Assembly: GCF_000340215.1 (NCBI RefSeq)
Contig: NW_006921535.1
Location: 4,388,596 to 4,452,595, forward strand
Source of the DNA: Pseudocercospora fijiensis CIRAD86
Taxonomy: Eukaryota; Ascomycota; Dothideomycetes; Mycosphaerellales; Mycosphaerellaceae
DNA length: 64,000 nt
Reading direction: 5' to 3'
Numbering within the stretch: position 1 is the first letter of the stretch; each line of letters opens with the position of its first letter. Positions 1 through 12,960 of this stretch are shown piece by piece. The notes below the pieces were generated by a model. The model saw nothing but the letters and a program-made list of their open reading frames with translations. It made no database searches and had not been told where the DNA came from. The translations under genes were made by a program, and so were the position numbers.

Positions 1-2340
1 AGGCTAACACTTCTTCTATAGAAAAGTATAAGCAGACCTATTAGATATAAAGGAGAAAGAACAAGAGACTCTACTACTAGGTACACTAAAAGACACCTAG
101 GTTAAACCCGAAACTATTAAAAGGATCCTAAAGAAAATTCTAGGCAATAAGGCACTAGGAGAAGACAAGATCTATAACAAACTTCTAAAAGCATATAGGA
201 AGGGGCTAGCCCTAGTACTAGCTAATATCTTTTTATAAAGCCTAGTACTAGGACACTACCTAAGACTATTTAGGAAGTCCCTAACAGTAGTGCTAAGGAA
301 GCCCTAGAAGGAAGACTATATATAGCTTAAGGCCTATAGACTAATAGCCCTACTTAATACAATAGGTAAGGTACTAGAAAAAATTGTCGCTAAAAGGTTA
401 ACAACCTTTACCGAGGAAAGGAATATCCTTCCTAAAGGCTAGATAGGAGGAAGAAAGAAGAGGTTAATACTAATAGCTATAGAACTAATTATAGAATAGA
501 TTAAGTATATCTAGCACTATAGTTAAAACTAGGTAGCAACCCTCCTCTCCCTCGATATCTTAGGAGCCTTTAACAATATCTCCTATAAAAGGCTCCTATA
601 TATACTTAAACAGAAAGCTATACTAAACTAGATAGTCCAATTTATCTAGTCCTTCCTATAGGAAAGATCAATATAGCTCATTCTAGGCAAATTCAAATTA
701 GACCTAATACTAACTAAAAAGGGAATCCCTTAAGGATTAATACTCTCCCTAATCCTCTTCCTTATCTTTATAGCAGACCTACTCCTACTCCTAGAATCAA
801 AAAACACATTAGCATTAGGGTTTATAGATAATATAAACATCCTAGCCTAGTCTAAGATAATAGAAACTAACTGTAAGATCCTAGAAGAGAAGTACTAAGA
901 GTATAAAAAATAGGTAAGGAGGCATAGAGCGAAATTCGCCCTAGAAAAGTACTAGCTTATCTACTTTAGTAAAGCTAAATCAACCTATAATATAAAGCAA
1001 TCAATTACAATCTAAGGCTTTAAAACCTGACTATTAGTAGAGCTTAGGGTACTAGGGATCTAGCTAGATCTAAAACTGAATTAGGGACTATAAGTAAAGA
1101 AGGCAAAGTAGAGGGTAGATGCTAATATACAATCTATTAATAGGCTTATAGCCTCTATATAGGGGGCTATATTCGAGAAAGCTAAAGTTATATATAAAGC
1201 AATTATTAAGCTAGCAATGCTATATAGAGCATAGATATAGATAGCCTAAGAGAAAACACTAAAGAGGATTAAGTAACTAGTTAGTAGGTCCTAAACCTAA
1301 AGCCTAAAGAAAATCCTAGGAGTATATAAAACTATACTAATAAGGGTAGTAGAAATAGAATTAGGGATCCTACTAGTTAAATAATACTTTAAGGGACTAA
1401 GACACTAATATATAGTAAAGATAATAGAATACCTAGCCTAACAGACTATCTAAAAGGCACTAGACAAGATAAAAGCCTAGTATATTAGAACTAGGAGGCG
1501 AGACAGACTATAAATAACTCCCTAGAAAGTCAAAGACCTAGAGCAATATAGAGTCTTAATAAGAGAAATACTAGAGAAGGAGCTTTAGGGACTAAATATA
1601 AGGCTAAAGGAAGATAAGCTAAAGGGTAAGAAACAAAGCCTAGTAGAATCAATTGCTAGATACCTATAGGAGTAGGAATAGAACAAAATACAAGTTAGAC
1701 TAGGAACCCTAAAGGCACTAATCAAATTTAGTTAATACAACTACTAGCTCTATAAGGACCTAAATAGGGCCGAGGCAAGCCTAGCTATCTAAATCAGATC
1801 TAAATATATTAGACTTAGATCTTACCTGTTTAGAAGAAACGTCCTAGGAATTAAAAGCAGAGCTTACTAATATAGCTACTAATCTTAGAACCCTAAGTAT
1901 ATACTGCTAGTCTGCCCTTAATAGTTAGAAGGTAGAAGTAATTAGAGACTAAAAGCAATAGAAAGGGAATACGACAAGCTAATCTAGAGTAAAGAAGACC
2001 TAAAGAGGATAGTAAAGTAGATTATTAAATAGGGATTTATATAACAATTCGTACTAGTAAGGGAAACTAAAGAGTAGATAAGAAGGAGAGAAGAAGAGGA
2101 GGAAAGAAGGATAAGGCAGTAGGCAAGGTAGTTAGAGGGTAACAACTATAATACTAGTATACCCTAGAGGAAGGAAAACAAGGAAATAAGGAAGATCAAT
2201 ACTTATAAATAGGACAGGAGGGAGGTTTTTACTAACTAAGTTAGTTTCCTACCTAAAACAATATATAGAAACAGACCTATATAGGCCGAAAGGCACTACA
2301 ATAGGCAAATGAAATATCTATCTATCTATCTATATATCTA
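1..2340 (+). mobile_element. LINE (Tad-like) non-LTR retrotransposon, copy A, 5' part outside window
   Basis: This is the 3' half of a non-LTR retrotransposon. Read through TAG/TAA stops, it shows an RT domain: a KALGEDKIYNKLL region near 155, then GIP-stop-GLILSLILFLIF near 720, and FIDNINILA near 820, where the active-site YVDD has become FIDN. A C-terminal cysteine motif ending NPKYILLVCP lies near 1890. The copy ends at about 2306-2340 in an ATCT-repeat tail instead of poly(A). It is the near-identical inverse of the 3' half of copy B (about 3445-5770), and most differences are transitions. It lies inside gypsy element 1. It is dead: stops occur every few dozen codons, nearly all explicable as TGG/CAG to TAG or CAA to TAA. 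Tad clade membership is inferred from domain order only. Confidence 0.85.
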
Positions 2341-3444
2341 GTAGCACTAGTAGCCGGATCAACTATAGTAGTGCTTTAATCGCTATTACTATATATAGCG
2401 ATATCGACTAGGGAGTTATCGTAACCCTTCCTATTAGTGTTATTAAGCTTAATACGCACTATTAATATAGCAAGAGTATTAATATGCTTCAAGCCGTCGC
2501 GGAGTCCGGTAAGCCGCTTATCCTACGCTTGCCTTACTACGAGGTCTATAGTAATCTTATACTATAGGGTTAGAAACAATAAATTAATAGATTAGGTTTC
2601 GCTATCGTAATTAGGTCGCCTCGATAGGCTATTAGCAGGGTTACTTATACCTAGCTGATATAATACATTAAAATTAAACCTAGCGAGGTAGACGGCCTAT
2701 CTAGCCTATCGACCTATAACCCTAGTAACCTTAGTAATGCTACGAAGGTTGTTATAGTCTGTATAGACCTAAATAGGGTACTAAGCACCGTCGAGATAGT
2801 AGCGCTAGTGTTTAAAGGCTTCTACGATTATTAAGAGCTCTTGCTCGTAGGTCTCGTACCGACGTTCTATATCGATTATCTTCCGTAAAAAGAAGGCAAT
2901 TAGGTGCTAGTAGTAGTTACTATCTGACTGCTAAGACATTATAGCTAATATAGCGAACTGTAAAGCGTTAGTCTTAATGCGGATTAGTTTGCTTAGTACG
3001 AAGTAGTATAATGAGGGGACTTTAGTAAAGCGCTGCTTTAAACCGTTAAAAGCGGCTTGTGCTCTATTAGTCTATTTAAACTCTCTAGTTAGGTTAGCCT
3101 TAGTTTTAGTAAGCTTAGTTAGTAGCATTATATGCCGTAAATAGCCCTTAATAAAGCGACGATAGAAATTAGCGAAGCCGAGGAACGACTATAGTTCCTT
3201 AATTAACGTAGGAACAGGCTATTTAGTAATAGTTTTAATCCAATTAGGATTAGCCTTAACACCCTCGGTTAATACGAGGAAGCTAAGGAATAACACCTCT
3301 TTAGTAGCAAAGGTGCATTTAGAAGGTTTGCAATATAGCCTATAGGCTCGTAGGCGGTCGAGGACCTTACGTACTACGGCCTAGTGTTCTATAATATTAG
3401 GTAAATAGGTGTAAACTAGGATATCGTCTAGGTAGACTATATAG
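2341..3444 (-). mobile_element. Ty3/gypsy element 1, 3' part of pol (RT end, RNase H)
   Basis: Minus-strand continuation of the gypsy element whose 5' part lies at 8356-11250. Reading down from 3444, the frame gives VYLDDILVY (RT active site), and near 2900-2760 IAFFLRKIIDIERRYETYEQ followed by an LDGA motif, which is RNase H. A decayed YRPxSK motif (end of RNase H) appears near 2520-2550. The piece is cut at about 2340 by LINE copy A, so integrase and the 3' LTR, if present, lie beyond the window edge. It is heavily decayed and not translatable. Confidence 0.85.
3430..3444. repeat. Target-site duplication, 3' side of LINE copy B
   Basis: The 15-bp word AGGTAGACTATATAG occurs here directly after the GATA-rich tail of LINE copy B (minus strand), and again at 8356-8370 at its 5' end. 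Removing the LINE and one copy restores the gypsy RT reading frame, YIVYLDDIL. Confidence 0.93.
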
Positions 3445-6400
3445 ATAGATAGATAGATATTTCATTTGCCTGTTGTAGTGCCTTTCGGCCTATATAGGTC
3501 TGTTTCTATATATTGTTTTAGGTAGGAAACTAACTTAGTTAGTAAAAACCTCCCTCCTATCCTATTTATAAGTATTGATCTTCCTCGTTTCCTTATTTTC
3601 CTTCCTCTAGGGTATACTAGTATTATAGTTATTACCCTCTAACTACCTTGCCTACTGCCCTACCCTTCTTTCCCCCTCTTCTTCCCTCCTTCTTATCTAC
3701 TCCTTAGTTTCCCTTACTAGTACGAATTATTATATAAATCCCTATTTAATAATCTACTTTACTATCCTCTTTAGGTCTTCTTTACTCTAGATTAGCTTGT
3801 CGTATTCCCTTTCTATTGCTTTTAGTCTCTAATTACTTCTGCCTTCTAACTATTAAAGGTAGACTAGTAGTATATACTTAGGGTTCTAAAATTAGTAGCT
3901 ATATTAGCAAGCTCTGCTTTTAATTCCTAGGACGTTTCTTCTAAACAGGTAAGATCTAAGTCTAATATATTTAGATCTGATTTAAATAGCTAGGCTTACC
4001 TCGGCCCTATTTAGGTCCTTATAGAGCTAGTAGTTATATTGACTAAATTTGATTAGTACCTTTAGGGTTCCTAGTCTAACTTATATTTTATTCTATTCCT
4101 GCTCCTATAGGTATCTAGCAATTGATTCTACTAGGCTTTGTTTCTCTCCCTTTAGCTTGTCTTCCTTTAGCCTTATATTTAGTCCCTAAAGCTCTTTCTC
4201 TAGCATTTCTCTTATTAAGACTCTATATTGCTCTAGGTCTTTAACTTTCTAAGGAGTTATTTATAGTCTGTCTCGCCTCCTAGTCCTAATGTACTAGGCT
4301 TTTATCTTGTCTAGTACCTTTTAGATAGTCTATTAGGCTAGGTATTCTATTGTCTTTGCTATATATTAGTGTCTTAGTCCCTTAAAGTATTGTTTAACTA
4401 ATAGGATCCCTAATTCCATTTCTACTATCCTTGTTAGTATAGTTTTATATACTCCTAGGATTTTCTTTAGGCTTTAGGTTTAGGACCTACTAACTAGTTG
4501 CTTAATCCTCTTTAGTGTTTTCTCCTAGGCTGTTTATATCTATACTCTATATAGCATTGCTAGCTTAACAATTGCTTTATATATAACTTTAGCTTTCTCG
4601 AATGTAGCCCCTTATATAGAGGCTATAAGCCTATTAATAGATTGTATATTAGCATCTGCCCTCTACTTTGCCTTCTTTACTTATAGTCCCTAATTTAGTT
4701 TTGGATCTAGCTAGATCCCTAGTACCCTAAGCTCTATTAATAGTTAGGTTTCAAAGCCTTAGATAGTAATTAATTGCTTTATATTATAGGTTGATTTAGC
4801 CTTACTAAAGTAGATAAGCTAGTACTTTTCTAGGGCGAATTTTGCTCTATACCTCCTTACCTATTTTTTATACTCCTAGTGCTTCTCTTCTAGGATCTTA
4901 TAGTTAGTTTCTATTATCTTAGACTAGGCTAGGATGTTTGTATTATCTACAAACCCTAATACTAATATATTTTTTGATTCTAGGAGTAGGAGTAGGTCTA
5001 CTATAAAGATAAGGAAGAGGATTAGGGAGAGTATTAATCCTTAGGGGATTCCCTTTTTAGTTAGTATTAGGTCTGATTTGAATTTGCCTAGAATGAGCTA
5101 TGTTAATCTTTCCTATAGGAAGGACTAGATGAATTAGACTATCTAGTTTAGTATAGCTTTCTATTTAAGTATATATAGGAGCCTTTTATAGGAGACATTA
5201 TTAAAGGCTCCTAAGATATTAAGGGAGAGGAGGGTTACTACCTAGTTTTAACTATAGTGCTAGATATGCTTAATCTGTTCTATAATTAGTTCTATAGCTA
5301 TTAGTATTAACCTCTTCTTTCTTCCTCCTATCTAGCCTTTAGGAAGGATATTCCTTTCCTCGGTAAAGGTTATTAGCCTTTCTACGACAATTTTTTCTAG
5401 TACCTTGCCTATTGTATTAAGTAGGGCTATTAGTCTATAGGCCTTAAGCTATATATAGTCTTCCTTCTAGGGCTTCCTTAGTACTACTATTAGGGACTTC
5501 CTAAATAGTCTTAGGTAGTGTCCTAGTACTAGGCTTTATAAAAAGATATTAGCTAGTACTAGGGCTAGCCCCTTCCTATATACTTTTAGAAGTTTGTTAT
5601 AGATCTTGTCTTCTCTTAGTGCCTTATTACCTAGAATTTTCTTTAGGATCCTTTCAATAGTTTCGGGTTTAACCTAGGTATCTCTTAGTATACCTAGTAG
5701 TAGAGTCTCTTGTTCTTTCTCCTTTATATCTAATAGGTCTGCTTATACTTTTCTATAGAAGAAGTGTTGGCCTAGGGCTCTTACTTTCCCTTCTATTATA
5801 GTCTATATTTGTCCTTATTAGTCTATAATGTCCGGGAATTGTAGTAGCATATCCTTATCCTACTTAGGTTTCCTTACCTATTTAGCTATCCTCTATATCT
5901 CCTCTAGTTTCTTTATAATTATTCCTATTATAGATCTCTATTCTTATATCTTATCTTTCTTAATCTAGATCTTCTTTTCCTAGTAGGCTTTATTATAGTT
6001 GTTCTATACTTCCTAGGTATAGGTTTATATCTACTACCTCCTAGCCTTCCTTACTACTTTAACCTTCCTTATATACTTACTAGTCTAGTATAGTTGCTAG
6101 TATAGTAAATGTTTCTTTGCTAGGGTATGCTTTCTAGCTACCTGTTTTAGGATTCCTATTAGTTCTTCTACTACCTTATTAATATCCTCTAGCCTTAGTA
6201 GGTACTTTGTTAAGAGTTCCTCTAGTTTTAGGTCCCTTTCTAGTTCCTCCCTAATCCTACCCTATTAGGTACCTTTCTAGTTAAGCTTCTCCTCTAGTTC
6301 CCTTTCCTAATTAGCTTAGACATTTAGCTCGATCTATACCGGGAAGTAGTCTAATAATTCTTCTAGTTCCTAGTTGACCCTGCATCTTATAATCCTGTTC

Positions 6401-8355
6401 CTAATCTAATGTAATATAAAGTATAGGTCTAGTATGCTACTGCTTCCTCTTGCCTCCTAAGTAATTAGTCCCTTTAGGGTAACAATTTCTATTCCTTCCC
6501 TCTCTAATATATCAATTAGTCTTCCTACTAGGAAGTAGTAAGCTAGGGTAAAGTCTAAGCCCTAGAGGGGGTAGTAGAGGTTGAAATCCCTAAGTAGGAT
6601 TTAGTAGGTATTCCCCTAGATAACCCTAGGTAGTCTTTCTAGGGTTTTCAGTTAGGTACTGCTTCTTAAGTCTAGTAGTAGGTTGTATATACAGTAGACT
6701 TAGAGTGTACCTTAGGATGTCTCTACTTAAACTAATATTAGATCCCTATCCTCCTATAGTATAGCCTACTAGGTTTCTATATCTATCTCCTTACTAATAT
6801 AGATATATATCCTTAGGGCTCCCTAGTTATAGATAATTAGGTAGTATCTTAGGTCTTTAACTGTTGCTAGTCTCTTTATATGTAGGTTGAGCTAGGGCTC
6901 TTGGATTGCAATAATGTAATGTTCTTTTAGGTTTAGTACTTAAAGGAAGCTCCTCTATACCTTGTCTTTACTCTTATTAATATTGTACTATATAATATTT
7001 AGTAATATTGTAATATTTATTAGGTTTTATCTATATCATTTCCCTATAAGTTTGCCTTTAGTCTTCCCTTACTTTAAACTAACGTTTAACTAAGCTTTGT
7101 CTACCCTGCTTCCTTTCCTGTAATATTAAGGTATCTTAGTCTCCCTAGTTACTAGTAACTCTTTTGTGCTAGTAAGGCCCTAAATGTGAATCTATTATCT
7201 TATCTAGACCTCTTTTATAGTACTTAGCTAGGTTGCTTCTATATCTAGCTGCTCTAGCTTATTATGTATCTTTTTAGGGTATTGATTCTAGCTTCCTTTG
7301 CCTTCCTAGCTGCCTATATTCTTACTAGGCATTCCTTCGCCTAAGAGGGGTGTCTTTTAGTGCAGTATATATATCTTACTTCTCCCTTATATGCTTTGTA
7401 TTCTTTAACCTAGTAATCCCCTATACAATAGGAGTAGGTATTAGTTGTCTTTATATACTTAGCTACTAAGTGTCTATAGTGTTGATATTTAAAGCACTGT
7501 ATTATCCTATAGTTGCTTCTATATATCTCTGTTTCTAATCTTTTAAAGTCCTAGAACAACCCCTAGTCTAGCACTATATTAGCTTGCTCTATACTCCCTA
7601 CCTAGATAATTAGGGAAGACTACTTCTTAGTCTCTTCGATTTTCCTTTTAATCTATACTACTTTTGTAATCTTTAGGCCTAGGTATATAGCTTGGTTTTG
7701 TCTTTATAGGCTCTTAATATCCTATTCTTCCTTAAAGCTTCTTATTATACTATAGGCTATAATTATAAATTGCTATTAGGAGACCTTTGCTGTTTTCCCT
7801 ATCTTAGTTGTCTATTCTTTTTATATTTCTAGCTTCTTTTTGTCCTACTCTTATACTATAAACAGCTTAATTACCCCTTTTCCCTCGTTCCTAGCCCTAA
7901 TTACCTCTTTAACTGTAATTCTTTCTACAATCTCTTTTCCTATAAGTCCTTAGATTTCCTTTTGCTCCTATAGGTCCGTAATGTAGACTCTAACTACTGT
8001 CCTCGGGGGTTTTAGCGCCTCCTAACTAGCTACTGCTGCCTAGGTGCGGTAGTTTAGGCTTATCTCCTATTGTTTCTTCGTAATCTTTGCTACGACTGTA
8101 TTAGCTACCTTTGTAATTACGTAGCTTGCCTAGTTATAGATTGCTTTCAGTCCTCTAAGGAGTTCTAAGATTATTATCCTATATACCCTCTTAGGGGTTC
8201 TTCTATCTTCCGCCTTTAGCACCTCCTCTGTCCTAGTATATAGTGCTTTCTATTCGTCCTCCCTTCCTTCTTAACTATCTTCCCTTCGTCTCTAGTTATT
8301 CGCTGCCATTTTTTAAAGATTTTATATAGTAGTAGCACTCTGCCCTCGAGAAAAC
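3445..8355 (-). mobile_element. Full-length LINE (Tad-like) retrotransposon, copy B, RIP-inactivated
   Basis: A 4.9-kb non-LTR element on the minus strand bounded by a 15-bp target duplication. ORF1 opens at an ATG at 8309 (MAANN then a stop that was probably TGG). Its C-terminal zinc knuckles survive near 7500-7330 as CFKYQHYRHL and YCIGDY, with Cys partly turned to Tyr. ORF2 has an APE-type endonuclease (LRDFNLYYPL near 6580; EGIEIVTLKGLIT near 6490), an RT (GIP-stop-GLILS near 5040) and a C-terminal cysteine motif near 3880. The 3' end is a GATA-repeat tail (ATCT on the sense strand). Nearly every Trp and Gln codon is a stop, so it encodes nothing now. It is unusually complete, because most LINE copies are 5'-truncated. 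Confidence 0.9.
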
Positions 8356-8370
8356 AGGTAGACTATATAG
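8356..8370. repeat. Target-site duplication, 5' side of LINE copy B
   Basis: Second copy of the 15-bp word AGGTAGACTATATAG, identical to 3430-3444. It has no mismatch despite heavy RIP around it. Confidence 0.93.
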
Positions 8371-11250
8371 AGATAGTCTAATAGGCCTAATAGGGCCCGA
8401 TTAATATAGGACTAGAATGTTATAGGGGTATTAGCTAGCCTAAATAGTATAACTAAATACTTAAAATAGCTATAACGAGTATAGAAGGCTATCTTCTATT
8501 CGTCGCCCTTACGAATGCAGATACGATAGTACGCATCCTTAATATCTAGTATAGTATAGAAGTAGGCCCTAGAAAGGCGATCGAGGGTCTTATTAATAAG
8601 AGGGAGTAGATAGCGGTCTTTAATAGTAATAGCATTAAGCCTACGATAGTCGATATATAGGCGTAGGCTACTATCCTTCTTTAGTACGAATAGGATAGGT
8701 GCACTAGTAGGGCTATTGCTATACCGTATCCGGCTATTAGCTAGGTTTTCCTCTAGATACTTACGTAATATAGTAAGCTCTCGTTTACTAAGGTTGTAGA
8801 GGGGCCTAAAAGGAACCTCCTTACCCTCTATAATGTTAATCTTGTAATCCGTCTCTTTAAATATAGGCAATGTCGATACTAGGTAGTGTTTGAATATATT
8901 AATATAGGTCTCTCGAATAGGGTCCGGTATACGAGAAAGCTAGTTAGGGTCTATGCTATTAGGGGGTATAGGCTTATCGTTATTACCGAGTAGGTCGGCA
9001 GTCGGATTAGCTAAGGCGGGTATTAAGTTGCTAATAAACAGGACCCTAATATCGTTAGGGCACTCGCTAATATTAATGTATTTAATGTCCTCTTTCCTAG
9101 CGATTCTAAATCGCTACTTCTAAATGCCTAAGTCTATAGCTATAGCGTAGTACTTAAGAATAGGGTTGCTAATAATAATAGTAGCTTCCCTATATAGGTT
9201 GTCTATATCTACTGCGTAGGTAGTAAAGTCTAGTAGGCGTTTATTTCCGAGGTCGTCCTTTAGAACTATAGGAATATAGTAGGCCCTATAGGTTAAGTGC
9301 CGAGCGTTATTAAACTAAGTAAGGGTTAGTAGGTTAGTCCTAGGCAATTGTCGAAGGTCTAATTACTTAGCTAGGCGATAGCTAATAAGGGCACTAACCG
9401 AATTCCCCGGGTCTAGCATAACCCTAGTTTAATAGCTAGTGCCCTTCGTGTCCTATATAAGGTAGGAGCGTATTATAGCTAGCATAATGTCGATAGTTTT
9501 ACGCCGTACGAGGCTAATAGTTAGTACGGCGCTTATTCTTTTTTCGACTAATAGGAAGGACCGATAGGGGTAGTATTAGCGGCTAAAAGGTGCTTTCGGT
9601 GCTTAGCGGCAGTACGGTTAATTCGGGCCTAGTCCTTAGGTTTGTCGCATTAGCCTAGTAGATAGCTAGTACTATTACAATTGAAGCACTTCAATCCGGT
9701 TAGGGGATTGCTATAGCTACTGTTGCTACTATTGTTAGTTAAGCGATTAGTATTATAGGGATACGAGCCCCTTCTACGGCCCCTATTACGGCCTCCTCTA
9801 TATAGCCGTTAGCTACGGCCTCTTCTACGGTCGTTATTACTGTCCCTATTATTAGCATTGTTGTTCTAGTAGGAGCCTTAGTTTCTACTACGGCTACGGT
9901 TGCTAGCGGCTAGTCGTATCTTAGATTCTAACCGTTGCTAAAGCTAGACTATACGCTCTACGGTTTCGACTTCTACTATAAATTGAATGCGTATAAGATT
10001 GGCCTATTCAAACATACGGCGGCGGTCTAATTTAAGGACTAGTTCCTATCTTAGTTTAGGTCGTATCTCAGATATCTAGATAGAGTCGGTTTTAGGTAGC
10101 AAATCGTCCTTAAGGGTCTTTAGATAAGCCTCGAAGGATCGAGAGGTTTAGTCGGCCTTTTGTTTAGTACGTAGGTATTAGTCTTAGGCGTATTGTTGCC
10201 TTAGTATAGGGTTTCTAAGGGTGTCTAGTATAATAGTCTTATAGGTTTTCTACTAAATAGCGGTCTAATCGTTAAGGGAGTCGAAATAGTTATCCTACGT
10301 ACGCTTATTAATGTACTATATAGCATAGACAACTAAGGAATAGTTATCTAGTAGCGCTCTCGGTGCATTGCGCTAGTTAAGCTTATAGTTACGAATATAG
10401 TTATTATATTGCTTCCGACTAGAGCTATTAAATACGGTATAGTCCTTAAGTTTAGCATCCTTCTTCTAGACTAGGACTAATAGTAAGGAAGGCCCTACTA
10501 TCGGCTTAGTGTTAGTTATTAGGGCCTCCTAAAGGCGGCGAATTTCGAGGAGGTTGTCCTTTAGCTATTGTTCTTAACGTAGAGTAGCGAGCCTGTTTTA
10601 GGTAGCTTCTTAAAGTCTCGCTACTAGCTAGGGGCCAAAGGCTAGTTAGCTATATCGTCGATTAACAATGTTGTTAAGTATATCGTTAATAGTCAACTCT
10701 AGGTCGTTACCTAGAACTATAGGTTCTTCGGCAGGCCTAGTAGCAGGCTCTTTAGCAGGCACCTTAGTAGGAGGCACTTTAGTAGGCACTTTAGTAGGCA
10801 CTGTGCTACTAGCGTTGTCGTTACTAGCGCTACTAGCGGCGCCGCGGTTGTTGTTGCTTCGTAATAAGCCGGCTATTGTAATAGGGGGTAATACTAATAA
10901 TATATTATTAGCCCCTAAGATGCGGATATAGCGGAATTAGTAGATATTAGTCTAGTACGATTAACTTAGTATAATAGGCCGTATAGAAGGCCTTGCTTAA
11001 TAATTGGTACGATTACTTCGATAGGATAGTACGTATAGGTCCCGTTCTTCGGGCGTAATATAGTTAAATCGATAGTTTTCGTAGCTATACCGCTAAAAGC
11101 TTAAAATAAGGACTATCTAGCTGCTACCCTTAAAGGGTAGATCGAATACTATATAAGAAGGGTATATTAGTAGGTAGATAGGGTAGTAGTAGGTACGAGT
11201 AGTATTCGATAAGGAGCTAGGAGGAGGGGGAGGAAGGTAGGTAAGTTAGC
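8356..11250 (-). mobile_element. Ty3/gypsy element 1, gag-protease-RT part
   Basis: Minus strand. The best preserved stretch (8496-8870, 124 codons open) is the RT N-terminus: FRPLYNLSKRELTILRKYL, then [20 protein letters not shown] and LLPLINKTLDRL. Upstream lie a protease-like LDPGNSVSALI near 9410-9380, where the usual D-S/T-G-A is altered, a gag zinc knuckle CFNCNSTSYLLG near 9690-9650 with the expected His replaced by Leu, an Arg/Ser/Asn-rich linker, and a gag body with RSFEAYLKTLKDDL near 10150-10110. No 5' LTR could be delimited; the 11250 boundary is approximate. The element is split by LINE copy B and decayed by RIP. Confidence 0.85.
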
Positions 11251-12960
11251 CTATTGCTAAGCGCTAAGCCCTGCCTAAGGCACTAAGACCCTAGCTTTAC
11301 TTAGCCTAGTTACATACTAATTACGTATAGCCTCTTTAGCCCTAACAAGAGCTTATCGTTACTAACGAGGATAGCTTGTTTATTAGGTTACTATCGCTCT
11401 TTAGCGTCTACGAGGTATACTACGAGTATAAGGTAGTAGTATAGCTCGTTATATCGAATGCTAATTATTTCGGTAATAGTATTTATTAGAATAAAGTCGT
11501 TAATAAAGGACTAGTTCTAAAGCTACCTATAGTTAGAATATACGTATAAGAGCGAAGGTTTATTAGTCTCGAGCGTAATAGTAACTTTAAGGAATAGCTC
11601 TATTAGTTTAATATACTCGTCTAAGCGCTTCTAGAAGCTATTATTCTTAATAAGATAGCAGACGTAGTCCTAAGTACCGCGCTGCTTAGCGCTACTACCC
11701 TCTAGAAGAAAGTATTCTTAGATACAAAGTTCTTATATCTAGAACTAGTTCTCGAAGACCGCTCTAGCGCAATATAGCTTACCTTACTATCTAGTATTTC
11801 TAGGGCTCTAAAATCGCCGTACCTTGCTATCGCTAAGCTATAGCAAAAGCTTAAATAGAAGATAGGTGTTCTAGAAGTAGTTTAAGACTGCTAGAATCTT
11901 AGTATAGAAGCTATCGATAGTATCGTAATTATATATATCGTTTATAAGCAATTTAGTAGTATAAGAATAGTAACCTAAGGTAACGAGGTAGGGTCTCTTC
12001 TCTGCAACCTTAAAAATTTGTTAGCTAATAAATAAGCTCTAATAATCGGACCGCTCGCGGACCGTATATAGATAGCGCTACTACGATTGCCCTTCTCGGA
12101 TTTTAAATATACTAACCTCGAGGCTACTACTATAATATTCGTATTATTAGCAACTAAAGCGATAATCTTATCGCCCTATTACGCTATAAACCGCTCGAGA
12201 CCTTTAGTATAGTTAACCGCTATACTACGATTAGCACTAGCGAGCTTACAACCGACGAAGAAGGCCGCTCTTAGCGTAATCGCGAGATAGTTAGTATTCG
12301 ACCTACCTTAGGTATCCTTCTAACTATTAGTCGTATACGTAATATAAGAGCTCTTAGCTATCTTAGCATTTATCTCCGCCTATAGCCTCTTATAAATACG
12401 AAGTAGGTACTTATAGCGGATTTGCTAGCGAGAAGAAGGCGTAAAGGCCGGTCGAAGAGCCTTTAGCTATAATTTAAACTAAATACTCTTAGTTAACGAT
12501 AACTCCTTACTAGACGATAGCATTTATTTAACTAGCCTCTTATAAGCAACCTCGTACTCTTTAGGAGATATATAGTTAATAAAGCTATTACCGCCGATTA
12601 GAATCGTCTATTTCTTCTTAGCTTAAGGAATAGGCGCCTTAAACTTAGTACTAATATCCTTATTAATAGCTACCTTCTTAGATTAATACTCCTACTAGTG
12701 CTCCTTAGGGAGAATACGGCATATAGACAAATAACTAATAACCCTTCCTTTAGTATTAGAAACCTAGAGATTACCGTAAAAGTTATACTTAACTCGTAGG
12801 TAGTTCTTGCCTTCTAAATAGATACGAGTTACTAGTAACTAGTATAGATCCTCCGCTCGTTTACGCTTGCCGAGTGTTAGCAATAGTACTAGTACCGAGG
12901 CACCTAGTAAGAGGCATTATTAGCTAGAAGATAAGTTGTCGGATATAGTAGCTTAGTTGG
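11251..12960 (-). mobile_element. hAT-like DNA transposon relic
   Basis: The minus strand, read through stops, gives a transposase-like succession: YNFYGNL-x-VSNTKGRVISYL near 12770, IRYKYLLRIYKRL near 12420, SSYITYTTNS-x-KDT followed by NYLAITLRAAFF near 12340-12260, an IALVANNTNI stretch near 12150, and a C-terminal YYYLILVVYLVDAKER near 11440-11390. The order matches hAT transposases (DSW and LAIT motif, then D-N-A/N, then the LDPR-like region). No terminal repeats or 8-bp duplication were found by eye, so both ends are approximate. Another cut-and-paste family is possible. Confidence 0.5.

Noticed and set aside
10668..10931. 87-codon plus-strand ORF (Ala/Leu/Gly-rich)
   Set aside because: Lies antisense within gypsy gag and consists of a simple GGCAC…TAGTA repeat; composition artefact.
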